Positions 10,991 through 22,056 of a stretch of 64,000 bases of DNA are shown here, piece by piece. This DNA comes from Tubulanus polymorphus. Lineage: Eukaryota > Nemertea > Palaeonemertea > Tubulaniformes > Tubulanidae. How positions within the stretch are numbered: position 1 is the first letter of the stretch; the number at the start of each line of letters is the position of its first letter. The notes below the pieces were generated by a model. It searched no databases and had not been told where the DNA came from. It saw only the letters and a program-made list of their open reading frames with translations. Location of the stretch: NCBI RefSeq assembly GCF_964204645.1, contig NC_134030.1, positions 783,855 through 847,854 of the forward strand, read 5' to 3'. The translations under genes and the position numbers were made by a program.

Positions 10991-13900
10991 CCAAGTAATT
11001 GCGAAATTCGGTTCCGGTTCATTCAAACAATCTTCCATCCAGTCAGAAAGCGACTGATTGGGGTTAACTTTTTTTTCTGCCTATTTTAATACATCGAGAT
11101 TTTGGATATCTATATTACAAGGTTGAAGATCATTTTGTACATTTTATGACTAATCGATTAGTAGTTTGGCTAAAAAAATAGCAGAATCTTGTGAGCAGAA
11201 AATCCTTTCGAATATCACTGATCATAATTAATGTGTCAATTCACATATAAGATCGGCAATGTGGGCCGATACGTAGATTTTGATAATAGTCAATTATTAA
11301 ATGATATTCATATGAAATTCAACTCATATTGTTATTCATCTATATTCTAGATATCTAAGCAATGGTTGATTATTATAGTTTAACAACAATTCAACTAAAG
11401 CATCTATAGTCATCTCTAGGAATACCAGAGTTACAACAAATTTAGTAATGCATAATCAATCTTATCAAATCGTTTTTGAACTGTTTTCTCTTCTATCTTC
11501 TTGAAATTCTTGATGTGTCTTTTATTGAAACCCAGGCCCATCATACAGTGCAAACCTGCTAGTAATATTGGCCTATATATATTTCGATTGTCAGCTAAAC
11601 CATGTTCGTATTATCAAATTGACTTCATCGTCAGTTAATAAACTTAAGAGATGTTTTCTACCCACAGATGGTGACATCTGTACCCAGTAATTGGTATTCT
11701 AATCCATTTCATTAATTCTATATATTGCTCCTAATATATACAATGATTTTGTAATTATGATAATATAACTAACTGAAGAGTGAGTGCGCTGCCAGCATTG
11801 AGCACACTGATCCTATAAGTAACATGGTTCTACAGATTTAAGAAACCTCGAATCATTCGCACAACTCGACAAATCCAGAATTCTGCAAAGCCTTAAAGAT
11901 TCAATAAATCCCACGCACTAGAGACAGAGTTAAAACATACCCAGTATTCTTTATATATCAATCAATATTAAATAAAACAGTTGTCTTATCAACCCCTATG
12001 GTTTAGATTTGAGCACTTTTGCCTTATATTAAGATGCTGAATTGGATACCAAATCAATTAGTTAATTGATAATGTCCTTAATGTCCTAGCTATAATTGAA
12101 ATTGTCTCGGACAATATTTTATATGGGGCTTGAAATTTCTACACGAGAAGAATTTCAGATCCGGTACGAATTTGAATTAATCACTATTTGAACTGCTGAT
12201 TTTGCATCAGAGCTTTTGATACCTAGCTTAACTAACCCAGAATCCCCCAAAACCTAACTGATTCAACAGATCCCACACACACATGTGGCCCAGTTAGACG
12301 CAGATGACATTGCACGATACAGTCGTCTCATCCACTGTGCAATTTTGAATAAGTTTCACTTATATTCATTACAATGAATTAATTTTAATTGAATTCTAGG
12401 TATCTAAGCGAACCATTAATTAGTAATCATACTAGCTATATTTTAATTGTCAGTGGAACAATATTTATATGGAGCCTGAAAATCTACATGAGTAGAATTT
12501 CAGATGTGGTGAATTCGTCACTATTTAAATTCATCAGAAATTAAAGATAAAAAAGCATATTTTTAGTGGTAAATTAGAAATTCCCTTAGCCGAATGGCTA
12601 TATAATCTTTATTTCCCTTATATAGTACACTGTGTATAAGGACCAAAAGACCTTGTTATGACTGGACCTCCCTGGTGCGGTGCAAGACATGATGCTAGAA
12701 AATAGTTTGAAGGAGAGGGGTTAGTAAAAGAGAGCTATTAGCAAGAGGAATAAGACCTAAATTTAGGATATCCTGTCAGAATAAGGCTCTCAATCTGACA
12801 TACACAGTGAAATTGAAATATTCCCCCTTCCAAATTCAGGAATGTATTTGTGCACAGATTTGTTTTATCTCCCTTCGATCGGAAGTAAATCTGCGTTAAT
12901 ACAGCTGTAAGAGACAATAGGTTCACTAGATACAGATAAATAAATGTGCTCAGATACACATGTATCAGCTTTAAATGTCCATGGACCTGAACTAAAAATA
13001 TTTTCACATAACAATTGGATTTACCTTAATTGTAGATATCTAAGTAATACGTTAATGAGTAATTCAAGCAATATTCTAATTGTCAGTTAAACTATATCTA
13101 TTATGCGTCACTCGACACACAGTATGGCTTTTAGATATTATTTGAATCAGTTAGGTTTCGGTAAATTTTGGCAATATTGAAGAGCATGACCAGTCGCCGT
13201 AAGTACGGCAGTTTGAGATGCAAGTACTGATCAGTCGATGAAACTGATTCAGATGTGCTCATACATATATCAGCTATATTTAATTTTCAGTTTAACGACA
13301 TTTATATTATGGACCTGTATTACATATAGTTTTTGATCTTACATGAAATATTGATTGTGGAATCTTAATTATGGATATCTAAGCCATTTGTTAATGAGCA
13401 ATTTGTCCTAGCTATATATATGATAATTGTCAGTTAATCAATAATCATAGCGTAAAACAAGGCACAAAGTATGGCTCTGGGGAATGATTTGGATCAATTT
13501 AAGCTTTGTTTCATTCTAGATTTGTCAAAGTGCTGAGACGTAATCATAGTTTCTAAAAGATCCACAGTCCATAGTTTACCCCATATTACACCAGATCTCG
13601 ATAGAGCCCTAGACACTATTTTATAGATCTTTCCGCGGAGAAATTCATTAATGCAATGGGTAAAGCAGCACATAATATATACTGTGAAGTGCCTGAATGT
13701 TTATAAATGTATCAATATACTATTTGTAAAAAAATCTATTAACCAACGATAAGTTTAATTGATATATATCTTTACAGGTAAAGCCAGCCTTAATGTATAC
13801 GGGGCCCTAAAATATCTACACCAGAAAAATTTGTCATCAAACATTATAAGATATTGAATGATTGCTAATATCTAAGCGATTGGTTGATTAGTAAATTGTC

Positions 13901-14100
13901 CTATCTCTATATCTTGATAGTCAGTTGAACAATAGTCGTATGAGGCCTGAAATATCTACGGTACATTCGGAAAATTTCAAATGTCACATAAGATAATGAA
14001 TTTATCTTAATTGTACATACTTAAAAAAATCTGAATTAATAACTGACCAATATTCATTTTAATTATCAGCCAAAGTAGGCCTATAATTATTTTATACATA
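10991..14100. repeat. AT-rich region with six or more degenerate dispersed repeats
   Basis: A motif combining TATCTAAGC, a GGTTGATTAGTAATT-like block, AATTGTCAGTTGAACAATA and GGCCTGAAATATCTAC recurs near 11345, 12395, 13030, 13375, 13865 and 14025. It probably represents several old copies of one element. A short (TA)n run lies at about 14098-14117. No gene is recognised. Confidence 0.5.
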
Positions 14101-14609
14101 TATATATATATATATAGTTATATTTCATTTTACTATCAACAATATACCGGCCACAGAGCCTCAATAAAGTAGTGCGGAGATGCCGAGCTTGACCAGCTCT
14201 ATCCTTTCCAGTGCCTATGCATTTTGCTCCAGGTATGAAAAATCAACTTAGCTTTATGTCCCGGTATGTATGCATTCCTGTTGCTTATGCAGAATGAGGT
14301 CAAGACTGCCAGGTTCGGTTGCAGCAGGTCTTTCGGTGGTTGGTTTAATCAAGGTGGAGTCTTTTGTGGTCACTTCTGGTGGGTAGATTTTAGGTTGATA
14401 TCAAGCTGGGCATTTCCAGATTAAGTTTAGCTGAAATGAGCAAAAGAATGATATTCTGTAGTTACACAATCCTTTCCATACATCGTAATTTACATGTGTA
14501 TCAACTTAACTTTCAATATTGCTGAGTTCAGTGTTCTTTTTTCGGCATCGTCTTCTTTGTAGTCGCCTTCAGCATCTTCTTCTTCATCTTGGGAATCCTG
14601 AAATAAAAA

Positions 14610-14800
14610 AAAAGAGAAGAGCGATGAAAACCTGGTACGGAACAAAACTAATGTCCGAAAGCTTTACAGCTCTCCATCGCCGGTCACATGCCCAGAACAC
14701 CAGACAATGAGCCAGCCAGGAATATACTGCCCTCTACACGCCCTCACACAGAACTCGAAAACCAGAATGACAACGCCTCACATTCCCCATCTAACTGCAG
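14610..14800 (+). mobile_element. LINE reverse-transcriptase C-terminal fragment, plus orientation
   Basis: Frames include NGTKLMSESF and GHMPRTPDNEPARN-like text followed by LYTPSHRTRKPE. This resembles the region after the RT domain in several LINE clades, where a GH-type motif precedes LLWTP and a GTRKPGRP-like run. It forms an inverted pair with 15265-15420. Confidence 0.4.
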
Positions 14801-14894
14801 GGTGTACTGGGCGACGTCAGTAACTGACACACCTGTAAAATTGCACGAAACACAAATAGCGCAGTACAACCAGCTTGACCGGGTTGAGATTCAG

Positions 14895-15175
14895 GATCTC
14901 AACTAGCACCCAAAAGCGTGACAAGAGACTTCATCCACTGACCGAGGTTGTCACAAGGACACAATGAAACTAGCACTCACAAGCCGACGAGAGACTTCAT
15001 CCACTGACCGAGGTTGTCACAAGGACACAATGAAAACTAGCACTCAAACTAGAAATCAAAGAGCGTGACAGTAGAATCATCCCTCAGCCGACTCAGAATA
15101 CCAGAAACAAAGAGCGTGACAGTAGAATCATCCCTCATCCGGGTGGTCACAAGGACACAATGAATGCTAGTAGCG
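14895..15175. repeat. Two small tandem repeats between inverted LINE fragments
   Basis: GAGACTTCATCCACTGACCG followed by AGGTTGTCACAAGGACACAA is repeated near 14925 and 14990. AAAGAGCGTGACAGTAGAAT occurs near 15058 and 15108. Confidence 0.7.
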
Positions 15176-15241
15176 TGACAATCCAGTATAACCGCTCCAC
15201 TTGTATCCCGCGCAATCCCACAGATATGCCCGTCATTGACA

Positions 15242-15706
15242 TCACTCGGCACACTTTGTAGATAGGTGGGGGCAGTGAGGCCTCGTCATCCTGGTTTCCG
15301 TGTTCCGTATGAGGGCGTGTAGAGGGCAGAATTTCCTGACCGACTCTTTGTCTGAAATCCTCGACACATGACCGGCGAAGGAGAGCTGACGCTTTCGGAC
15401 ATTAGTTTTGTTCCAGCAAACGTTGAAATTCGACAGAGAAATCGGCCCTGAAAAATAAAACGGGTTAATTGCTGAAAAATAGAACGGATTAATAAACACG
15501 GAACAGTACAGGACAGCACAGAGACAAACAGTAACACATAAAACATAAAGACGTCGTTCCTCAGGAAGCAGGAACAGGAGCAGGAGCGGGAGCGCAGCGA
15601 AAATCGCCAGGAGGAGAATCCACGGTAGCATGTTCACAGTGTGAGTGTGCAGAGGTGAATGAGGCCTATGCTTGTGTACACCGTGGTCAGCCGGTGACGT
15701 ATTCAA
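15242..15706 (-). mobile_element. LINE-derived ORF, second inverted copy, 154 residues
   Basis: The C-terminal part reads NKTNVRKRQLSFAGHVSRIS, then LHALIRNTETRMTRP-like text, matching the FAGH motif and following region of LINE reverse transcriptases. The N-terminal part is a hydrophobic stretch (LLLAIFAALPLLLLFLLPEE) with no link to a LINE. A splice-like TTTATTTTTCAG at about 15435-15455 sits between the two, so the ORF may join unrelated sequence by chance. The 15265-15420 part is the inverted partner of 14640-14800. Confidence 0.4.
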
Positions 15707-16985
15707 TAGCGCGTATAAATGATATCAACAACTCTGAAAACCCGCAATTGTGTCTCTATTGTTGAATGGATTTACATTATGAGGTTCCACTGCCGGGTTG
15801 AATACGCACCAGTAGTCAGCTGAACAATATAGTGGAGGAACTTTAATAAGGCCATGAAATAAATTACTTGATTCCCAACAGCTACTTCCGAATTTATAAG
15901 CATCCGCCAGTTTTTTTTCTTAAATTCTAGAATAATTTATAAATTATACCAACCGATAGCACTTCCAGTTAAAGATTCACACCAACACAGGTCTTCCTAT
16001 CATAGAAACCGCGTAAACATTTACTAATGAAATTAGTTTATTAGTCACGGACAGTTCATGCACCCCGAGATAACTACCTCACATGCACGAGGAAAGCGGT
16101 CTATTTGAGTCCTGGGGGAAAACCCACTAATACCATGTATTCACGATTATTCATCATTCTTACTGTTATCACAGAATCCCGTCAATAGACAGATTTTCAT
16201 TAAAAAAAACTCCTCGATTCAATTGAGGGGAGATATATGAGGCATTTTTAATTACTTGGAGCACAGATCCTCTGAAATTCTGCCAAAAACTTCATGCTTA
16301 CCACTCATAATTTAAAAAAAAAAACAAATTGTTTTCTTTAATTTTGATACTCAACTGGAGATTAAACGGTACATCGTCATGTAAATTTAGGAAAGTCCAT
16401 ATTAGAATTTCGTTTCTTGATGTTCCAATTTACTCTTATCCAAATTTTTGATTTTGGTCAGAGTATGGCGGTATCAAATCATGCGTACAGGGTCAGTCTG
16501 TCCATGAGGATACTAGTTGTGATAAGTCAGACAAGTCATGATTAGGCATTGATGCAATTCACTAAGTAAAAAACTGCCACCTGCCACTTTTTTCCACATT
16601 AAGTGTTAAATTCTACTTAAGCCTACAAAAATCCTCTGATAGAAGAAAAATAAACTCAAAAGAAAAACCATATAGTAAATGATAATAATGATATCGAGTT
16701 TATTAATAATCACAATGCAATAAAAGTGGTAATTTTCAATTTGCCTCGTGCAAATTCATACGCTCGCTGTTGTAATGTGGTCACATTTCTCTGGTGAAAT
16801 TAATCCCTTAAGTTCCTAATCTTTGTTTCTTGGTGAAATAATGTACGTTGCATATTGACCCTCGCCATCAATGACTCTTGCCTTTCTTTCCTGCCACCTG
16901 AAATAATAAAAAGAAAGTATTTCTTAGTGGTTAATTATTGATGTCGAAAAGTCTGTAAAACATTCTTAGAATCTAGAAAATTATA
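15707..16985. other. Stretch with no recognised gene
   Basis: AT-rich sequence. A short GAGGTTCCACTG run at about 15781 resembles one terminus of the mariner/pogo-like MITE described at 16986. Nothing else is assigned; part could be the 3' end of the TXNL1-like transcript. Confidence 0.35.
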
Positions 16986-17138
16986 CAGCGGAACCTCGTT
17001 GCAACGAACTTCAGGGCACCAGAAAATCTGTTAGTTATAATTCGTTATATCAAGTGTGGAAATAATTGATATTGTCTTATCTGGAATGAAATTCTAGTTT
17101 TGTAATAACTGATAAATTGTTAAAACGAGGTTCCACTG
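16986..17138. mobile_element. 153-bp mariner/pogo-like MITE, TA target duplication
   Basis: The left end is CAGCGGAACCTCGTTGCAAC, the right end is CGAGGTTCCACTG, and TA lies immediately outside both ends. Such CAGTGGAACCTCG-type termini with TA duplications are typical of pogo/Tigger-like Tc1-mariner elements. There is no coding capacity. Relatives lie at 49651 and 45913. Confidence 0.75.
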
Positions 17139-17396
17139 TAAACAGAGTTCTACAGATGGTGAAAATATCTCAGAATTCATTGTCTCAATTCAGGTTGAAA
17201 TTCCAAATAAATCCGTGACTGAAATATCTAATCATACGTGAAATAAACAATCACCAAATTTTACAAAACGTAAGTGGCCATAAGAAAAATGTAAATTTCA
17301 AAAATATCTTATCTGAATGGAGAAGTAAGGGGGAGCCTAACATCCACCAAATATCCTCATAAATCAACCCTTTCGGAAATTTGTCTATAAACTCTA

Positions 17397-20300
17397 CTAG
17401 GGCAGGGAGAAATAATGACCTAAGAAACTCGGTTGTCTAAATTCAATATTAAACCTCATAAAAATCCTTTGAAAATGCGTTTTAATAAATTCAGGTTCTT
17501 CCTCCTCGGTTAAATAATAATCATCATCATCATTGTTATCATCATTTGCGTTGCCGCAGCAACCGCATCCACCGTCGGCATCGTCAGCGTCATTTATCTA
17601 AATTATGCGAAAATAAAGATCTTCACCAATGGAAATAACATCTGACGAAATCATCTTGAAAATAACATCTTCAAATTGATCTACGCTGGTCGACGAAAAT
17701 AATAATCTTCAATCGTTAACGAAAACATCATCTTTTGAAATGATCTTGAAAATAACAATCTTAAAATCGATCAACACCGGGCGACGAAAAAAACAATCTT
17801 ACGACGGGCGCCTTCGTCGCCATTTGAAACTTACTTGTTTGAAGTCGGACATGTTCATAGCCATCACAGGTGAACCGATAAATCCTAAATAGTTAATAAC
17901 GGTCGTCTCTTCACCTCCTTGATTATCATTTACGAATATCTGGAAAATTAACATAATGTGTAGATAATTAACTCGAATAAAACTCAATGTCTCCAAAAAT
18001 TCCGAAAAATCTTTGAATTAACGACAAGTAGACTGTGCTTCAGGTGAAAAACTAAATTGTGTTGAAATCAGCCTTTTCTAGAGTCAATCTTTAAAAGAAT
18101 CTTAGAGAATCAATCTTTAACTTCCAATAAGCGACTAAATAAGACTTATAGAAATTCATTGAATTTGGCAGTTTTTTTTCAAACTCTTTCGAAGCAGCTG
18201 TAATTTTTCTATTTTTTTCGAATTTGAACTGTTACTGTTTTAACTGTTGAAATATGAGATGATTTTCATTCTCACCGAAACGGTGGAAAAATTTTTGAAT
18301 TTGACGTATCGTAGCGGTATTAAAGTTCCTTCTTTTACATCGTCTGGGGTCAATCTGCGATCAAAAAGAAAAAAGATGAAAGAGACTCAGGAAGAGAGAG
18401 ATGAGGAGACTCAAGGAGAGAGAGAGAGAGATGGGGAGACTCAGGGAGAGAGATTGGGGGAGGGGACAAACGTTTAAAACTTACTGTATTTTCTGAATTG
18501 CCTCCATACTCTCTGCCAAGTCCAAGTCTAAAGTTTGCGGTCGATTCGTGAAAAGTTTAATGGTTTTTGGTGCAGTTCCGTCTGAAAAATTCAGTTGAAT
18601 AATTTGAGCTTGAATGTAAGGAGTTTTAAGGCAGAAACTTTCAAATTGTGAGGAAGTGTCTGCATCACTTTCATATCCCAACTACTGTAGACTCCTCATA
18701 AATGGGTACTGTTTATCTCAGTAAGCCGTTAATTCAGTGTTTTGTAAGCAAGTTTTATCCTCAGCACTACCTTAACTTGGCTTCTAATTCAGTATCTGGC
18801 CTACCCAGTAATTGGGTAATGAAAAATCCTGGTCCCAACTTTACAGATTTAGGCATAGTCTAATGTACAATTACAAACATTTCTATTGCCTATTTCTCAA
18901 AATTGAAGGAGTTTCAAGCTCCTTTTAACAGCTTTTTCAGTTTAAAAGGAGTTTTGAAGGTATCAAGGAGACATGGGGACCCTGTTTAAAGGAATCAAGG
19001 AGTCTTAGGGACGCTGGAGTCTCTTACCGTCTGGGCGTACATCTTTAACGAACGTAGTTTAACAGGTTGTGAGAATTCCAGGGAAATTATCAACTGTTCT
19101 TCGCAGTCCGATTGTAAATATCCGCCTTTAGGAGAGAGAGCGTGTTTCAACGTGTGATCGTCCGATTCGTTTAAACATTCCCAACGGTTCATCTGTATCA
19201 TCTTAGATAAATCAATCCGTAAATATTCATGAGGTTCATTACAATATTTATGAGGTCTGTTTGAATATTCATGAGTTTAATCTTAAGTATTCATAATCGG
19301 CCAATCAGTTAACAGCTGAGGAATGAGACAGAGTCTACTGTTTTTCACAAACTCTTACTCAGTATTTGACGCCAACTCGGGGTAGAATTTTACAAGTATC
19401 AACTTTACCGCAGTAAGAGACAGAGTCTACTGTATTTCACAAACTCTTACTCAGTATTTGACACCAACTCGGGGTAGAATTTTACCAGTCTCAACTTTAC
19501 CGCAGTAAGAGACAGAGTCTACTGTATTTCACAAACTCTTACTCAGTATTTGACACCAACTCGGGGTAGAATTTTACCGGTGTCAACTTTACCGCAGTAA
19601 GAGACAGAGTCTACTGTATTTCACAAACTCTTTCTCAGTATTTGACACCAACTCGGGGTAGAATTTTACCGATGTCAACTTTACCGCAGTAAAAGACAGA
19701 GTCTACTGTATTTCACAAACTCTTTCTCTCAGTATTTGACACCAACTGGGGATAGAATTTTACAAGTATCAACTTTACCGCAGTAAGAGACAGAGTCTAC
19801 TGTATTTCACAAACTCATACGCAGTATTTGACACCAACTCGGGGTAGAATTTTACCGGTCTCAACTTTACCGCAGTAAGAGACAGAGTCTACTGTATTTC
19901 ACAAACTCTTACTCAGTATTTGACACCAACTCGGGGTAGAATTTTACAAGTATCAACTTTACCGCAGTAAGAGACAGAGTCTACTGTATTTCACAAACTC
20001 TTACTCAGTATTTGACACCAACCCGGGGTAGAATTTTACCAGTCTCAACGTTACCGCAGTAAGAGACAGAGTCTACTGTATTTTACAAACTAACGTAGCC
20101 TTTGATGACAAGGGCGCCTCCTAAAAGCGCCAGATAAATCAACAAATACAAACAGATCCATTAGTACACAGAGGTTAAGTGATAGGGTTAAGGTTAAAGC
20201 AAATACGGCATATGTTTTTCTTGACCTCTCAATCAATTTGTAAATAGTTTATCAAAAGAGCCACCGATTGACGGAAAAATCGGAATGGATTTTTGTTTAT

Positions 20301-20480
20301 TTTTTTGGTGGTGGCCCGGTCTGTCGGGCAACTTACCAGGTTGCGAAGAAATCTACAACGACCAGTTTTGAACCAGCGCAGTTCAGTTCAGCCTGAAATT
20401 CAGCATCATCGTTTAAATCTTTTAAATTACCAGATATCGCGGCTTCAGATCGATTTACCAATTCGCAATTCTTCGATATC
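17397..20480 (-). CDS. TXNL1: TXNL1-like gene (thioredoxin edge plus PITH domain), possibly a pseudogene
   Basis: PITH-domain exons on the minus strand: 19028 to about 19201 or 19256 (RWECLNESDD, LQSDCEEQLIISLEFSQPVK), 18485-18581 (DGTAPKTIKLFTNRPQ), 18276-18354 (LIPLRYVKFKN) and 17835-17939 (IFVNDNQGGEETTVINYLGF). Human TXNL1, a proteasome-associated thioredoxin, has the same order. A tentative last exon, 17397-17597, adds an acidic 66-residue tail. Upstream, 20337-20480 encodes DDAEFQAELNCAGSKLVVVD then FFATW, the start of a thioredoxin fold. Oddities: no in-frame ATG precedes it; the only candidate continuation (from 20120) gives W-R-R-P-C instead of W-C-G-P-C and then a stop; the remaining thioredoxin exons are absent; and the 19028/18581 junction is one base out of phase. 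Splice sites are otherwise intact. It is either decayed, misassembled, or expressed as a PITH-only protein. Confidence 0.7.
19325..20090. repeat. 92-bp tandem array, about eight units, inside the TXNL1-like gene
   Basis: GAGACAGAGTCTACTGTATT recurs at 19325, 19417 and 19509 and onward at about 92-bp steps to about 20090. Units also share TTGACACCAACTCGGGGTAG. The array fills the interval where the thioredoxin active-site exons would be expected. Confidence 0.95.
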
Positions 20481-20545
20481 CTATAGTAAAAACAAGAAAT
20501 CCGAGAGTTTAGTTCATATATAAGCGCGTGAATTCAGGAGAAATC

Positions 20546-20842
20546 CACAGGGGTTTGGCGATGGGCTTGGATTTTATTTCCGGGTTGTTGATAATCTCGC
20601 GAGAATGGCGCTAAATATGAACTGCGAATAAATTCAAAATATCACGGAAATACCTTGTGTTTATATTGTTTATTTATCCGCTATAAAGTTCTGATAAACA
20701 ATTGGTCGTTAAGAATCATTATCAGACGGTCGTCACGCTTTACTATATAAAATCACTTATTCGCAGTTCATATTTAGCGCCATTCTCGCGAGATTATCAA
20801 CAACCCGGAAATAAAATCCAAGCCCATCGCCAAACCCCTGTG
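20546..20842. repeat. 86-bp near-perfect inverted repeat carrying promoter motifs
   Basis: The left arm 20546-20632 and right arm 20757-20842 are reverse complements, separated by about 124 bp. Each arm holds TCTCGCGAGA (20595-20604 and 20784-20793), a motif common at animal housekeeping promoters, and an ETS-like CCCGGAAAT. The left arm lies just upstream of the first TXNL1-like exon, reading in the minus direction. An inverted duplication of a promoter, or a TIR-type element bearing promoter-like termini, would both explain it. Confidence 0.85.
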
Positions 20843-20959
20843 GGGAAATCCTGCTTATGGCTCATAGGCCAGCATCTTAGCTACGCATTGAAGTGGTTTT
20901 CGCCCCACATACCCAACCTAACTTTTGAAATAATCAAACCTTTAGAAAGGAGGGGTATC

Positions 20960-21140
20960 CCAGTACAGGTATGCCAGTACATCTAAGCCAAATATCTAAG
21001 GGAATCCCCCACCGTGTTTGGTACCCTTACTCCAAGCAAAAAAAGTCCAGGGATTCCCTTATTTCATCATCAATCTGTCCTCTCAGGATCAATGGATTTC
21101 ATACACTACTGCTAGTATTCAAAGCTCTTACCAGAATAGC
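20960..21140 (+). mobile_element. LINE RT C-terminal remnant
   Basis: One frame reads CPLRINGFHTLLLVFKALTR then IAPSS, resembling the LPVR.RI.FK.LLL.FKAL.GLAP motif downstream of the RT domain in many LINEs. The homology stops where the MITE at 21141 begins. Confidence 0.5.
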
Positions 21141-21285
21141 ACCGTCAAGTGCTGCCCCTATACATATCGTAGACGGCGAATATATGAACTAATTCATTAC
21201 TCGCGCGCCGCAGTAGGAAAATTGAACCATCATTTAGTTCACAAATTTACCGCTAATGATACGCATAGGGGCAGCACCTTACAGT
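21141..21285. mobile_element. Fold-back MITE, copy C
   Basis: The left end is ACCGTCAAGTGCTGCCCCTA and the right end GCATAGGGGCAGCACC, an inverted pair. Size and interior match copy A at 552-699. It is inserted in or next to a LINE remnant, so it is younger than that LINE. Confidence 0.7.
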
Positions 21286-21654
21286 AACAAATCCGACTGT
21301 ATGTCAAGACTGAATAAGAATTGAAAAGATTCGTAATTAAGAGAGTCAGAGCCATCACGGGATTCACTCACTCACACTACCGATCACTATTTGGGGCTGC
21401 TCTTATTGGCGTTTCAAATTATACCCTCTGAAATTACATCCGTCATCTGCAACATTCCTGTACGGCCAAAATTCCTGTTTTAAACATGGGTCAGTGGTGC
21501 TGTAATCTTTTTCCTAAATTAATGATCAACTAAATAAATTACTTCATCTTCAAATCTATATCACCGAATAGGTCAACCCCTCATCACAATCTGAAATATT
21601 ACAAAAAAAGAAACAGGCTTGGGGCAAATTAACAAGTCCCGTGAAGTAAAAAAA

Positions 21655-21745
21655 AGTGTTTGCGCTGCAGGACTCGAAACGGTGGTCTCTAGTACACCAG
21701 GCGGTCATTCTAACCACCAGACCATAGATCTGTGGTAATCACTTG
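21655..21745 (-). mobile_element. tRNA-like sequence, probable SINE head
   Basis: On the minus strand TCTGGTGGTTAGAATGACC (A-box-like) is followed by GTTTCGAGTCCTG (B-box-like) at tRNA-like spacing. The full cloverleaf does not pair well, so this is more likely a tRNA-derived SINE or tRNA relic than a working tRNA. Confidence 0.4.
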
Positions 21746-22030
21746 GGTGTGTAATTTAGTCTCATATGTGATTTTCTATTTGTTCAGTTTGCTCAGAATC
21801 GATTTTCAGAATCTATCTTAAACAGTTTGTCAAACGGATTAAGTAAAACAGTTACTGGGGTAAACTGAGGACACATCATGGTGAATATTAATTGAATTTG
21901 CGTGTATTCGAACCAGATGGAATATTTTTGTGTCGTTGATCAGGTTCGAATCCCACCAGAAAATGATTTTCTAATCTTGGCGGGAATATTAGTACTTTTC
22001 ATTGGTGAGGATCAGTGACGTCACACTGTC
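21746..22030. other. Stretch without a gene, isolated B-box-like motif
   Basis: CAGGTTCGAATCCCACCA at about 21942-21959 resembles a tRNA B box. The rest shows nothing I can assign. Confidence 0.3.
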
Positions 22031-22032
22031 AG

Positions 22033-22040
22033 TATAAAAA
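22033..22040 (+). promoter_or_regulatory. TATA box (TATAAAAA)
   Basis: TATAAAAA is followed about 25 bp downstream by the pyrimidine run CCTCTTTCTTTCC, a plausible TOP-like start, and then by a donor (CAG/GTAAGC) at 22090. The spacing is right for a core promoter on the plus strand. Confidence 0.6.
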
Positions 22041-22056
22041 CCCAGGTCACCTGATC

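Noticed and set aside
21655-21745. Functional tRNA gene
   Set aside because: A- and B-box-like motifs are present but the acceptor stem and arms do not pair properly.
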